The notes beneath the pieces are model-generated. The model had not been told where the DNA came from. It ran no database searches and worked only from the letters and a program-made list of their open reading frames with translations. Below are positions 38,597-48,100 of a DNA stretch of 64,000 bases, one piece after another. Every line of letters starts with the position of its first letter. Position 1 is the stretch's first letter. Location of the stretch: assembly GCA_964481395.1 (NCBI GenBank), contig CAYZYG010000001.1, positions 1-64,000 on the forward strand, given 5' to 3'. The translations under genes and the position numbers were made by a program. The DNA is from JBFMFH01 sp964481395 (GTDB taxonomy: Bacteria > Acidobacteriota > Vicinamibacteria > Vicinamibacterales > JAKQTR01).

Positions 38597-38602
38597 CCGA
38601 AC

Positions 38603-41302
38603 GTGTCCTCCCCCGAGCGATCTCTCCCGCCGATCGGCAGCGCCACGCCGGCGATGCGGCAGTATCTGGAGGCGAAGCGGCAGCACCGCGATGCCATCGT
38701 GTTCTTCCGCATGGGCGACTTCTACGAGATGTTCTTCGAAGACGCCCTGGTCGCCGCGCGCGCCCTCGACCTGACCCTGACGTCCCGGTCGAAGGACGCC
38801 GATGGCGCGGCGATCCCGATGTGCGGCATTCCCTACCACGCCGCCGAATCGTATCTCGTCCGACTCGTCAAGAAAGGGTTCCGCGTCGCTATCTGCGAGC
38901 AGGTGGAGGATCCCCGGAAAGCCAAGGGGCTGGTCCGGCGCGAGGTGGTGCGCGTCGTCTCGCCGGGCACCTTCACCGAGGGCGGCTACCTCGACGCCCG
39001 GGAGCAGGTCTTTCTGGCGGCGCTCGCGCCCTCCGGCCTGGCGGATCCGTCCGCCTCCACGGAGCCCCCGGTCCGCGCAGGAGCGCAGCCGGATCCCGTC
39101 GTCGGCGTCGCGTTGCTCGACGTGTCGACGGGTGAGTTCCAGACCGCCGAGTACGCCGGAGCCGACGCCTTGCAGGGCCTGGCCGACGAACTCGCCGTGC
39201 TGCGTCCACGGGAGATCCTGATTCCGGCCGACCGTGATCCGGACGGTCTGGTGCCGGCCGCTATCCGGCAGACCGCGACGGTGACGCCGGTCGAGAGCTG
39301 GCACTTCGAGCTGGAGCGCGCCCGCCGCCTGCTCCTGTCGCAGTTCCAGGTGCAGTCGCTGGACGGGTACAACCTGGAGCCCCACCACGCGGCCACGCGC
39401 GCGGCCGGCGCCCTGGTGCAGTACCTTCGCGACACGCAGAAGGCGGACCTGAACCACATCCGGGACCTGCAGTTCCGGACGCAGGTCGATCGGCTGGTGG
39501 TGGATCCGCTGACCATCCGCCACCTGGAACTGGTCGAGTCGACGGACGGTGGCCGCACTGGCTCGCTGCTGGCCGAACTGGATCGAACGGTTACGCCGAT
39601 GGGCGGCCGCCTCCAGCGGGCCTGGCTGCTGCGCCCGCTCGTGTCGCTCGAGCACGTCCGGGACCGGCTGGACGCCGTGGAGGATTTCGCGTTCCGGACG
39701 ACGGACCGGGGGCGGGTCCGCGACACGATGAAGTCCATCCACGACATCGAGCGCCTCGTGGCCCGCGCCTCGCTCGGCACCGCCGGCCCCCGGGACCTCG
39801 TGGCGCTCGGCACCTCCCTCGCAGCGGTCCCGCGCGTCCGGATGCTCCTGCAGCCGTTCCAGGCGCCGCTCATCACGAGCCTCGTCGCCGAACTCGATGA
39901 CGTCGCCGAGGTCCGGGACGAGATCGCGCGCGTGATCGTCGATGAACCTCCGGTACTCGCGCGCGAGGGCGGCTGCGTCCGCGATGGCGTCGACGCGGAA
40001 CTGGACGATCTCCGGCGCGTGTCGCGGTCGGGCAAGCAGGTCATCGCCGAGATGGAGGCGCAGGAACGGGCGCGCACGGGCATCGCCTCGCTCAAGGTGC
40101 GCTACAACCGGGTGTTCGGCTACTACATCGAAGTCTCGAAGTCGAACCTGCACGCGGTACCGCCCGACTACCACCGGAAGCAGACGATCGCCGGTGGAGA
40201 GCGTTTCACGACGCCGGCCCTGAAGGAGTACGAAGAAAAGGTCCTTGGCGCCGACGAGCGGATCCTGGAGCGGGAAATCGAGATCTTCGACGCTCTCCGC
40301 GCCCGCGTCGCCGCCGAGGCGCCGCGCCTGCAGGACACGGCTCGTAGCCTCGCGAGCCTGGACGTGCTGGCGGGTCTCGCCGAAACGGCCGCGCTGCACA
40401 ACTACGTCAAGCCGCACGTGCACGACGGCGACGACCTGACGATCGTCGACGGCCGGCACCCGGTGGTCGAACGGTTCTCACCGGACCCCTTCGTCCCGAA
40501 CGACGTCCAGCTCGACGGCACGTCGAGGCAGCTCGTCATCCTGACCGGCCCGAACATGGGAGGCAAGTCGACGTATCTGCGGCAGGTCGCGCTCATCTGC
40601 GTGATGGCGCAGGCCGGGTCGTTCGTGCCGGCCCGCGAAGCGAAGATCGGCCTGGTCGATCGGGTCTTCGCGCGCGTCGGCGCGTCGGACAACATCAGCC
40701 GCGGCCAGTCGACGTTCATGGTCGAGATGCAGGAGACAGCCCAGATCCTCCACGGCTCGACGTCGCGCAGCCTGGTCATCCTCGACGAGATCGGTCGCGG
40801 CACCGCCACGTTCGACGGACTGAGCCTGGCCTGGGCCGTAGCCGAGCATCTCGCGACGAACCGCAGGGCGCGGCCGCGCACGATCTTCGCCACGCATTAC
40901 CACGAGCTCACGGAGCTGGCCGACACCGTGCCGGGCGTCGTCAACGCCCATGTCTCGGCCCGTGAATGGCGCGACCAGATCGTCTTCCTCCGCAAGGTGG
41001 TGCCGGGGCGCTCGGACCGCAGCTACGGCATTCAGGTGGCCCGTCTGGCGGGGCTGCCGCCCGGCGTGATCGCCCGGGCCCGCGCCATCCTCGAGGCGCT
41101 GGAGGAGGACGCGCTGGCGCGCGGCGGTCGGCCGTCCATCAGCCGGCACGCGGCCGATTCACGGCGGCAGCTCGGCCTCTTCGAGTCGGCCCCCGTCAAC
41201 GACGGCGTCGTCCGACGCCTCAAGGACGTGAACATCAATACCCTGACCCCTCTGGAAGCGCTGACGCTGCTCGCCGATCTCAAGCGCGACCTCGAGGAGT
41301 AG
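38603..41302 (+). CDS. mutS: DNA mismatch repair protein MutS
   Basis: This protein recognises mismatches and recruits MutL. The 899-residue protein has the mismatch-binding domain with GDFYEMFFEDA (the Phe-Tyr-Glu wedge), the connector, lever and clamp domains, and the ATPase with Walker A GPNMGGKSTYLRQ, then DEIGRGTATFDG and FATHYHEL. GTG 38603 is selected: it puts 16 residues before the conserved MRQYLEAK, like known MutS proteins, and lies just after the -10 box. An upstream GTG at 38534 lies before the promoter and is rejected. Confidence 0.95.
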   Translation: MSSPERSLPPIGSATPAMRQYLEAKRQHRDAIVFFRMGDFYEMFFEDALVAARALDLTLTSRSKDADGAAIPMCGIPYHAAESYLVRLVKKGFRVAICEQVEDPRKAKGLVRREVVRVVSPGTFTEGGYLDAREQVFLAALAPSGLADPSASTEPPVRAGAQPDPVVGVALLDVSTGEFQTAEYAGADALQGLADELAVLRPREILIPADRDPDGLVPAAIRQTATVTPVESWHFELERARRLLLSQFQVQSLDGYNLEPHHAATRAAGALVQYLRDTQKADLNHIRDLQFRTQVDRLVVDPLTIRHLELVESTDGGRTGSLLAELDRTVTPMGGRLQRAWLLRPLVSLEHVRDRLDAVEDFAFRTTDRGRVRDTMKSIHDIERLVARASLGTAGPRDLVALGTSLAAVPRVRMLLQPFQAPLITSLVAELDDVAEVRDEIARVIVDEPPVLAREGGCVRDGVDAELDDLRRVSRSGKQVIAEMEAQERARTGIASLKVRYNRVFGYYIEVSKSNLHAVPPDYHRKQTIAGGERFTTPALKEYEEKVLGADERILEREIEIFDALRARVAAEAPRLQDTARSLASLDVLAGLAETAALHNYVKPHVHDGDDLTIVDGRHPVVERFSPDPFVPNDVQLDGTSRQLVILTGPNMGGKSTYLRQVALICVMAQAGSFVPAREAKIGLVDRVFARVGASDNISRGQSTFMVEMQETAQILHGSTSRSLVILDEIGRGTATFDGLSLAWAVAEHLATNRRARPRTIFATHYHELTELADTVPGVVNAHVSAREWRDQIVFLRKVVPGRSDRSYGIQVARLAGLPPGVIARARAILEALEEDALARGGRPSISRHAADSRRQLGLFESAPVNDGVVRRLKDVNINTLTPLEALTLLADLKRDLEE

Positions 41303-41332
41303 ACGCCGAGTATTCCCGTGAGGACCTGTGCC

Positions 41333-42217
41333 ATGCCCGACGACGTCCCGTATCATCCTGGCCCGCCCGTGACGTTCGGCGCTCTCGACCAGCCGGACGG
41401 ATCGTTCGCGCGGAGCCGCGCCGTTATCCTCCCGATTCCCTTCGAACGGACCACCTCGTACGGGCCGGGTACGAAGGGAGGCCCGCGGGAGATCATCAGC
41501 GCCTCGACCCAGGTCGAGCTGTACGACGAGGAACTCGGGCGGGAAATCTACCATGTCGGCATCCACACGCTGCCGCCGATGGAGCTGCCCTTCGCGCAGA
41601 CCGAAGAGGCCTTCGACGAAATCCGGAAGACGGCGGCATGGCTGACCACCCAGGACAAGTTCTTCGTCGCACTCGGCGGGGAGCACGCGATCACTGCACC
41701 GCTCGTCGCCGGCGTGGCGTCGGTGCGCCCCGGCGTGAGCGTCCTCCAGATCGACGCCCACGCCGACCTGCGCGACAGCTACCTCGGGGACCCGCGCAGC
41801 CACGCGAGCGCCATGCGCCGCGTGCTCGAGCACGCCCCGGCGGTGCAGGTCGGCATCCGGAACCTCTCGGCCCCGGAAGCCGAGGCGGTGCCATCCCTCA
41901 CCACGACGGTCTTCTATGACTGGAACATGCGGCAGGACGCGGACTGGATGGAGCGAGTGGTCGAGGCGCTGGCCGACACGGTGTACCTCACGATCGACTG
42001 CGACGGGCTCGACCCGGCCATCATGCCAGCCGTGGGCACGCCGGAGCCGGGCGGTCTGGGCTGGCGGGAACTGCTCGACCTCGTGAAGCTCGTCATGCGC
42101 CGCCGGCGGGTGATCGCCTGCGACGTGGTGGAACTGTGCCCGATCCCGGGATTCGTTGCGCCGAATTTTCTGGCCGCGCGCCTGGTCTACAAGCTGATCG
42201 GCTATCGGTTCGCCTAA
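41333..42217 (+). CDS. speB: Agmatinase/arginase-family ureohydrolase
   Basis: This is a di-manganese hydrolase releasing urea from agmatine or a related guanidino compound. The 294-residue protein has the metal motifs GGEHAIT, QIDAHADLRDSY and TIDCDGLDPAIMP in the right order. FERTTSYGPGTKGGPREI at the N-terminus is typical of agmatinase-type members. ATG 41333 with AGGA eight bases upstream is preferred over GTG 41318. It follows mutS by 30 bases. Its stop overlaps that of the opposite TPR gene. The substrate assignment is less certain than the family. Confidence 0.82.
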   Translation: MPDDVPYHPGPPVTFGALDQPDGSFARSRAVILPIPFERTTSYGPGTKGGPREIISASTQVELYDEELGREIYHVGIHTLPPMELPFAQTEEAFDEIRKTAAWLTTQDKFFVALGGEHAITAPLVAGVASVRPGVSVLQIDAHADLRDSYLGDPRSHASAMRRVLEHAPAVQVGIRNLSAPEAEAVPSLTTTVFYDWNMRQDADWMERVVEALADTVYLTIDCDGLDPAIMPAVGTPEPGGLGWRELLDLVKLVMRRRRVIACDVVELCPIPGFVAPNFLAARLVYKLIGYRFA

Positions 42218-42939
42218 CTCTCGATCTCACGCCGCGCCTGGGGCGCGTAGGGAGACTGGGGGAATTCGTCGGCCACGCGCTTGAACGTCCTGGCGGCGTC
42301 CTCGGGTTTGCCGGCCAGGCGGTACGCCCGCCCCAGCTCCATGAGGACCCCGTCGATGGGCGCATCGTCCGGGTGTGCCGAGACCACGTTTTGGAATTCG
42401 GCGATCGCCTTATCGTACTGTCCCGAGGCCAGGAATGCGTCCGCCATGCCCAGGCGCGCCATGGCCTGGTACACCCCGGTCGCCCGTTCGGCGACCTCCT
42501 GGAACCTCTGCACGCCCTCTTCGGTGCGCCCGAGCGCGACCAGGGCCGCGCCCGCCCGGTACCGGGCGATCATCCCGGACGGCGTCGAGGGATAGGTGTC
42601 GGCCACGCCGAGCAGCAGCGGCAGGGCCGCCTCGAGCTTTGCGCGCTCCGACGGATAGGTGCCGGGCTGCTGGGCGGGAGGCTGCCCGCCCTCGGCGGCC
42701 GGCGACGGCGGCGCGACCCGCGCCTCGACGACCGTCATCGCCTGCGCCAGCGCCAGGCCGGCGCGGTTCGCGGACGACTGGCGCCAGATCGCGGTCCCCG
42801 CGACGGCGAGCGCGAGCACGCCAATCGCAATCCCGCCATAAGTCACCGCTCTGCGATTGGCCTCGAACCACTCTTTGAGGCCCAGCACCCACTCGACGAC
42901 TTCGTTCTCTTTGAGGTGATGACGTTCGGTTCGTTTCAT
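42214..42939 (-). CDS. Membrane-anchored TPR protein (YfgM/CpoB-like)
   Basis: The 241-residue protein has a short cytoplasmic N-terminus, one membrane segment at about 35-53 (TYGGIAIGVLALAVAGTAIW), an Ala/Pro-rich linker, and three or more TPR units ending with SPYAPQARREIES. The topology matches YfgM, the periplasmic ancillary subunit near the Sec translocon. ATG 42939 starts MKRTERHHLKENEVVEW; the longer reading would run through the tRNA gene just upstream and is rejected. Confidence 0.78.
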   Translation of the reverse strand: MKRTERHHLKENEVVEWVLGLKEWFEANRRAVTYGGIAIGVLALAVAGTAIWRQSSANRAGLALAQAMTVVEARVAPPSPAAEGGQPPAQQPGTYPSERAKLEAALPLLLGVADTYPSTPSGMIARYRAGAALVALGRTEEGVQRFQEVAERATGVYQAMARLGMADAFLASGQYDKAIAEFQNVVSAHPDDAPIDGVLMELGRAYRLAGKPEDAARTFKRVADEFPQSPYAPQARREIES

Positions 42940-42965
42940 TTCTGTGACGCCTGTCCCGGTAGAGA

Positions 42966-43041
42966 TGGTGCGCGTGCCCGGATTTGAACCGGGGGCCTGC
43001 CGCTTAGGAGGCGGCTGCTCTATCCCCTGAGCTACACGCGC
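42966..43041 (-). tRNA. tRNA-Arg (anticodon CCU), CCA encoded
   Basis: A 76-base cloverleaf on the minus strand: acceptor GCGCGTG paired with CACGCGC, D arm GCTC/GAGC, anticodon stem GCCGC/GCGGC with loop CTCCTAA (anticodon CCU, reads AGG), T arm CCCGG/CCGGG with loop TTCAAAT, discriminator A and an encoded CCA tail. Its 3' end lies 26 bases before the start codon of the TPR gene on the same strand. Confidence 0.97.
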
Positions 43042-43127
43042 CCTGAACTTCTGATTATAGAACAGACGAAAGGCCGGCCGGCAGCATGGTCCTGCCGGCC
43101 GGCCCGTCAGCGTGGCCCGAAGGAAGA

Positions 43128-44075
43128 CTACTTCGCGATAATCGTGAAGTGCGCCCGGCGGTTGAGCGACCAGCAGCTCTCGTTCGCCTCCGCGCACACC
43201 TGATCCGCCTTGCCTTTCGACACGATCTGCAGCCGTTCGGCGGCGATCCCGTTCCGCAGCAGGAAATCGGCCGCCCGCGCCGCCCGCCGCTCGCCGAGCT
43301 CCATGTTGTACTCGTTCGTGCCGCGCGGATCGGCGTAGCCCTCGATGCGCACCACGACGCTCGGGTACTGCTTCAGGAAGCCCAGGTTCTTCTGCAGGGC
43401 GGCCTCTCCGTCCGGCCGGAGCCGCGACATGTCGAAGTCGAAATACACGTCGCCCAGCGGACGCCGCGCGTTCAGCTCGTCGAGGGTCATCCCGCCGAAC
43501 GGGTCATCCGCCGGCGGGGCCTCCACCGGCGGCGGCGGCGCGCTCGGCATGATGTCCACCGGCTCGGGTTCCGGCTGCGGAGCTTCCCAGGGAATCGTGG
43601 GAGGCAGGCGGTCCGGTGCGACGACGATCCGCCACAGCCCCTTCCCGCGGTCCGGCTGCGTGGCCAGGTAGTGGTACCACGGCACCCCGCTCGCCAGGCC
43701 GCGCATCACGCGCAGCTCGATGGTCCCCGTCAGGACCCGCAGGTCGGATCCGGTAACCTTGACTTCGTACCAGGCCCAGTCGGTCCGCCTGATGCCCAGG
43801 TACTTGGTCACCTCGATCTGCTGGATATCGTTCAGGCCCATCTGAAAGCTGCCAGCGGGGCCGTGTACCCAGATGTACTGGACCCCGCCGTAGTCCCAGA
43901 CCGTCTCGTTCACGCGGAAGTCCTCGATCGTGACGGAGACGTTGGGGTTCAACCGATCCGGGTACACAAACGCCCGAAAGCGCTTGGCGTCGGCCGAGGC
44001 TGGCACCAGCAGCATCCCGGCCAGGACGATGGTGGCAATCGCCACGGTCACGACGGCAAGTACGTGCTTTCTCAT
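43128..44075 (-). CDS. OmpA/Pal-like C-terminal domain protein with signal peptide
   Basis: The 315-residue protein has an N-terminal signal peptide (MRKHVLAVVTVAIATIVLAG and onward, no lipobox), a beta-rich domain of about 150 residues that I do not recognise, a Pro-rich linker (about 165-190), and an OmpA-like peptidoglycan-binding domain with VRIEGYADPRGTNEYNMELGERRA near the C-terminus. It looks like a soluble or membrane-tethered relative of Pal with an added sensory or binding domain. ATG 44075 follows a GTG one codon earlier. It lies 55 bases after apt on the same strand. Confidence 0.8.
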   Translation of the reverse strand: MRKHVLAVVTVAIATIVLAGMLLVPASADAKRFRAFVYPDRLNPNVSVTIEDFRVNETVWDYGGVQYIWVHGPAGSFQMGLNDIQQIEVTKYLGIRRTDWAWYEVKVTGSDLRVLTGTIELRVMRGLASGVPWYHYLATQPDRGKGLWRIVVAPDRLPPTIPWEAPQPEPEPVDIMPSAPPPPVEAPPADDPFGGMTLDELNARRPLGDVYFDFDMSRLRPDGEAALQKNLGFLKQYPSVVVRIEGYADPRGTNEYNMELGERRAARAADFLLRNGIAAERLQIVSKGKADQVCAEANESCWSLNRRAHFTIIAK

Positions 44076-44130
44076 CACCCGGGGGTATCGGATGATGAGC
44101 CGTCGGTCCTGAGGCCGTGCGCGAGATTGC

Positions 44131-44676
44131 TCAGTACTGCAGGACGCTGAAGATCGCCTGCCCGGTCAGCTTCTGCCGCCCCTTGAGGAACTCGAGTTCG
44201 ATCAGGAACGCCAGGGCCACGAGGTCGCCGCCCAACTGCGCCACCAGGCTCGCGGCCGCTTCTGCGGTCCCTCCGGTGGCCAGCACGTCGTCCACGACCA
44301 GGACCCGCTGGTCCTGCGCGATGGCGTCCGTGTGGATCTCGAGGGAATCCGTGCCGTACTCCAGCTGGAACGACTGGCGGATCGATGCCGACGGCAGCTT
44401 GCCCGGCTTGCGGATCGGACAGAATCCCGCTCCGAGGCGATCCGCCACGGCGCCGCCCAGGATGAACCCGCGGCTCTCGATGCCCACGACGACGTCGATT
44501 CCGCTCTCCCCGAAGGGATGTGCGATCTGCTCGATGGCCGACGCGAACCCCTGCGGGTCCCGCAGGAGCGTCGTGATGTCGTAGAAGAGAATGCCCGGCT
44601 TCGGGAAGTCAGGGACGTGCCTGATCCGGCTCTTCAGGAACTCGGGCGTGCTGCTGGCGGCGTGCTGCTGGGTCAT
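44131..44676 (-). CDS. apt: Adenine phosphoribosyltransferase
   Basis: This enzyme salvages adenine to AMP with PRPP. The 181-residue protein has the family N-terminus FLKSRIRHVPDFPKPGILFYDITTLL, the GIESRGFILGGAVA segment, and the PRPP motif VLVVDDVLATGGTAEAA. It lies nine bases downstream of acyP. Confidence 0.96.
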   Translation of the reverse strand: MTQQHAASSTPEFLKSRIRHVPDFPKPGILFYDITTLLRDPQGFASAIEQIAHPFGESGIDVVVGIESRGFILGGAVADRLGAGFCPIRKPGKLPSASIRQSFQLEYGTDSLEIHTDAIAQDQRVLVVDDVLATGGTAEAAASLVAQLGGDLVALAFLIELEFLKGRQKLTGQAIFSVLQY

Positions 44677-44685
44677 GGACAGGTC

Positions 44686-44961
44686 TCATCCTCTGATGGA
44701 AAAATCGGCGAACCGGCCGGTCGCGGGTCCGGCCTCCCGGTCGACATGTTCGACGCGCCCGCCACGGGGCCCGTGGGAAATGGCCCACTCGAACCGGTCG
44801 AGCGCGTCCAGATCCCCCTCGGCAACGGCTTCGACGCTGCCGTCCGGGAGATTGCGAACCAGGCCGGTCAGACCCTCACGGCGCGCCGCATCCCACGTGA
44901 AGTAGCGAAACCCGACGCCCTGCACGCGACCCGTAATACGATACGTGCGCGACTCCAGCAT
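44686..44961 (-). CDS. acyP: Acylphosphatase
   Basis: The 91-residue enzyme hydrolyses acyl phosphates. It has the active-site loop GRVQGVGFRYFTWDAA with the catalytic Arg, and VRNLPDGSVEAVAEG with the catalytic Asn. ATG 44961 has GGGAGG just upstream. A perfect TATAAT lies about 34 bases upstream, so this is the first gene of an acyP-apt(-ompA-like) transcript. Confidence 0.95.
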   Translation of the reverse strand: MLESRTYRITGRVQGVGFRYFTWDAARREGLTGLVRNLPDGSVEAVAEGDLDALDRFEWAISHGPRGGRVEHVDREAGPATGRFADFSIRG

Positions 44962-44994
44962 GGTCCTCCCACCGCCCGGCGCGGCAACCTGCGG

Positions 44995-45000
44995 ATTATA
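44995..45000 (-). promoter_or_regulatory. -10 box of acyP-apt
   Basis: A perfect TATAAT on the minus strand (45000-44995). The -35 region is weak (ATGCGG at 17 bases). The leader to acyP would be about 27 bases and includes its ribosome-binding site. Confidence 0.5.
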
Positions 45001-45065
45001 CCTTTCCGGGCCGGCACCCGCATGCGCCGGCGCCGGGTACACCGCAGCGTACGGCGTGTCGAGCG

Positions 45066-45094
45066 TTGACGTCGATCCGCTTCCGCACTAGCGT
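45066..45094 (+). promoter_or_regulatory. Promoter of the large oxidoreductase gene
   Basis: TTGACG (45066-45071), 17-base spacer, TAGCGT (45089-45094). Transcription is predicted near 45101, three bases before the ATG at 45104; no ribosome-binding site is visible, so the message may be leaderless. Confidence 0.5.
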
Positions 45095-45103
45095 GATAGC
45101 CAT

Positions 45104-48100
45104 ATGCCCCACCCCACGCCCCGTTCGCCCGCACTGACCCTTGGTGTGCCCGGCTTCTCGTACGCGGACCTCTACGACCCGAATCGGCTCGTGGATCTGC
45201 ACGAGGAGTTCGGCCGCCGCGTCGAGTCGGCCGACCCGGATCTGTGGAGCGCGTGGTGCGCGTTCCGGGACGCTCCGGCGGGCTCGCGCCCCGCGCCGGA
45301 GGTGTCGCTGCTGTACGTCCGAATGGCTCCGCACGTCAGCCGCTTCGTGGCGATGCTGTTCGGCGTCACGCCCGAGTGCGAAGCTCTCGCGCACGCCACC
45401 CGCGACGAGGCTGTGCTGTTCCGCTTCAAGGTCGAGTTCGTGCGCCGGCGCGTCGTGCCGCTCCTCAAGAGCGGGCCGCCTACGGCCGCTGCCGAGGACG
45501 ACGCGGTCGTGCGCCGTCTGATCGACGGGCAGTATCCGAGCGACGCCGAGATGGCGGTGGCGCGCGCGGGGTGTCTGCTCCTCGAACGGGAGGCCCTGCT
45601 GCCGGGCGACGATGACCATCGGGAGCGAGCGGAGGTCGGCGCCGCCATCGAGGCGCTGAAGCGCTGGTGCGCCGCACGCCTGCACGATCCGGCATACGAA
45701 TCGTGGGTGGTGTTCCGCCTTCCCGCGACGGTTGACGTCTTCAGCCTGGTCCCGGTCGAGCGAACGGACCCGTCGGTCCCGACAGCCATGACCGGTCCGG
45801 CGTCCCGCCTCCGACGACGCGACGGGTTCGGCCTGACCGACGCGCGGATGACCGACCGCGAAGTCCTGAGCGAAATCCACTACTGCGTCCTGTGTCACGA
45901 ACGCGAGAAGGACTCCTGTTCGAAGGGCCTGCGGGACACGTCCGGGCGGACGCAGGTCAATCCCCTCGGCATCCCGCTCGCCGGCTGTCCGCTCGAGGAG
46001 AAGATCTCGGAGATGCACATGGTGCGGAAGCACGGCGACGCGATCGGCGCGTTGGCGATCGTGACCGTCGACAATCCGCTGTGCGCCGGTACGGGCCACC
46101 GCATCTGCAACGACTGTATGAAGGCGTGCATCTTCCAGAAGCAGGCCCCGGTGAACATCCCGCAGGTCGAAACGGGCGTGCTCACCGACGTCCTGCGCCT
46201 CCCCTGGGGCGTCGAGATCTACGGCCTGCTCACGCGGTGGAATCCGTTGAACGTTCGCCGGCCGTACGCCCTGCCCCCCAACGGACGGAAGGTGCTCGTC
46301 GTCGGCCTGGGCCCGGCCGGCTATGCCCTCGCGCACTACCTGGTCAACGAAGGCTTCGGCGTCGTCGGCATCGACGGCTTGAAGATCGAGCCGCCGCCGG
46401 ACGCGCTGACCGGCACCTCGACGACGCCTCCGCAGCCCGTGCGGGACTGGAGCGTTCTCTACAACGCGCTCGACAGGCGGCCGCTCGAGGGTTTCGGCGG
46501 GGTCTCCGAGTACGGCATTACCGTCCGGTGGGACAAGAACTTCCTGACCCTGCTCCACCTGCTGCTCGCCCGGCGCCGGATGCTGCGCATGTACGGCGGC
46601 GTCAGGTTCGGCGGCACGCTATCGCTGGACGAGGCGTGGGCAGCCGGGTTCGATCACATCGCGATTGCCGCGGGAGCCGGGCGGCCCACGATCCTCGACA
46701 TGAAGAACACCCTGCTCCGGGGCATCAGACAGGCCAGCGATTTCCTGATGGCCCTGCAGTTGACGGGCGCCTTCAAACGGGAGGCCCTGGCGAACCTCCA
46801 GGTGCGCCTGCCGGCCGTGGTCATCGGCGGTGGCCTGACGGCGATCGACACGGCCACCGAAGTCATGGCGTTCTACCCGCAGCAGGTCGAGAAGATCCTC
46901 CATCGGTACGAGGGGCTCTCCGCCACGCTCGGCGAAGAGCGGCTTCGCGCCGTGTTCGACGCAGAAGAACTCGAGATGCTCGACGAGTTCATCGGGCACG
47001 GCCGCGGGGTGCGCGCCGAGCGCGCACGCGCGGCGGCGGCCGGTGAGGCACCGGAATTCGCCAGCCTGGTTCGCAAATGGGGCGGCGTGTCCCTCGTCTA
47101 CCGTAAGGCCATGGTCGACTCGCCCGCCTATCGGCTGAACCACGAGGAGATCATCAAGTCGCTCGAGGAAGGCATCCGGTTCGTCGAGTGTCTGAATCCG
47201 GAGGAGGCCATTCCGGACGAGCACGGACACGTGTCGGCCGTCAGGTTCCGCGAACAGGTCCACGAGAACGGCCGCTGGCGCGACGGCGAGGGCGTCGTGA
47301 CGATGCCAGCCCGCGCGGTCTTCGTCGCGGCCGGCACCACACCCAACGTCACCTACGAGCGCGAGTACCCTGGCACCTTCGCGCTGGACGACCGGCGCCG
47401 CTTCTTCAAGCCCCATGTCGCGAGGCGGACGGAGCCTGGTCGGTTCGAACTGGAGCCCGCGGCCGAGGGATTTTTCACCTCGCACGCCAGGGACGGGCGG
47501 TTCGTCACCTACTACGGCGACAACCACCCCCGGTACGCCGGGAACGTCGTGAAGGCCATGGCGTCGGCACGGGACGGCTACCCCGAGATCGTGAAGCTCT
47601 TCCAGGACTCGCCGCTGAGCACGACCGTCGGGGAGCGGATCGCCGACTGGGATCGGCTGGCCGCGGCGTTCGACGCCGACTTTCTGGCTCGCGTCGAACG
47701 CGTCGATCGCCTGACGCCGTCGATCGTCGAGGTCGTCGTGCGCGCGCCCGCGGCCGCCCGCCGTTTCGAACCCGGTCAGTTCTACCGCCTGCAGAACTTC
47801 GAGACCCGCTCACCCGTGCTCGGAGCCGCCCCCGACGGTCCGCGGATGCTCATGGAGGGTCTCGCGCTGACCGGGGCCTGGGTCGACAAGGCGCAGGGCC
47901 TGCTCTCGATGATCGCGCTCGAGATGGGCGTATCGAGCCGGCTGTGCGCCTACCTGCAGCCCGGCGACCCCGTCGTCGTCATGGGCCCGACGGGCGCGCC
48001 CACGGAGATCCCCGCCGGCGAGCGCGTGCTGCTCGCCGGCGGCGGCCTGGGAAACGCCGTGCTGTTCTCGATCGCCAAGGCTCTCAAGGCGAACGGAAAC

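Noticed and set aside
38534..38602. Upstream GTG start for mutS
   Set aside because: It would place the start codon before the best promoter and add 23 residues with no similarity to MutS N-termini.
37775..40459. The long minus-strand extension of the rimI frame through tsaB and mutS
   Set aside because: The real rimI begins at GTG 37774 by family length and a GTGA overlap with tsaB; the rest is antisense to mutS.
42966..43041. Prophage or island integration at the tRNA-Arg gene
   Set aside because: No integrase, no duplicated tRNA end, and ordinary housekeeping genes on both sides.
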